NCBI RefSeq assembly: GCF_024679245.1
Contig: NC_090172.1
Location: forward strand, 7,053,233 to 7,117,232
Source of the DNA: Pseudorasbora parva
Taxonomy: Eukaryota > Chordata > Actinopteri > Cypriniformes > Gobionidae
Direction: 5' to 3'
DNA: 64,000 nt
Below: more notes on this DNA, generated by a model
Database searches by the model: none
What the model was told of the DNA's origin: nothing
The model's input: only the letters and a program-made list of their open reading frames with translations
Position numbering within the stretch: position 1 is the first letter of the stretch
DNA letters: not shown here

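Overview
The window looks like a stretch of a teleost, most likely cyprinid, nuclear genome. It is AT-rich, has short GT-AG exons lost among long introns, and is packed with repeat types typical of carp-like fish: Tc1-like relics, hAT and other palindromic MITEs, a DIRS-type tyrosine-recombinase retrotransposon, gypsy-like solo LTRs, tRNA-derived SINEs and microsatellites. I see no rRNA or tRNA gene, no CRISPR array and no bacterial-type operon.

One host gene accounts for essentially all convincing non-mobile coding sequence. It lies on the + strand, from a probable start codon at 2999 past the right edge at 64000. I assembled 28 coding exons, plus one ambiguous one, using splice sites and codon phase; all phases are mutually compatible, giving more than 1,230 codons. 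The 5' part (2999-20040) encodes a divergent EF-hand-like region followed by a long coiled coil resembling KASH5. The 3' part (42037-64000) encodes a Ser/Pro/Glu-rich linker and then the conserved IRAG-family block around 59243-59416. The combination points to irag2 (formerly lrmp), a nuclear-envelope/ER tail-anchored protein; its C-terminal coiled coil and membrane anchor would lie beyond the window.

Region by region: 1-2900 is AT-rich upstream DNA with a palindromic repeat. 2994-8417 holds the first exons, with a nested Tc1/foldback relic in intron 2. 8418-14732 is a 6.3-kb intron with a solo LTR and a TTAA-site DNA transposon, itself split by a hAT element. 14733-21023 holds the dense coiled-coil exons. 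21024-28062 is an intron with a degenerate DIRS element. 28107-42036 is a 14-kb intron with a small LTR retrotransposon whose interior is a 27-bp coding minisatellite, a palindromic MITE and a broken Tc1-like transposase gene. 42037-64000 holds the linker and IRAG exons, with further nested transposons.

The main uncertainties are whether the KASH5-like and IRAG-like halves form one transcript (phase says yes, but two very long introns must be bridged), how the exon at 18515 is used, and the exact family of several repeats, which I named from memory of teleost repeats without a search.
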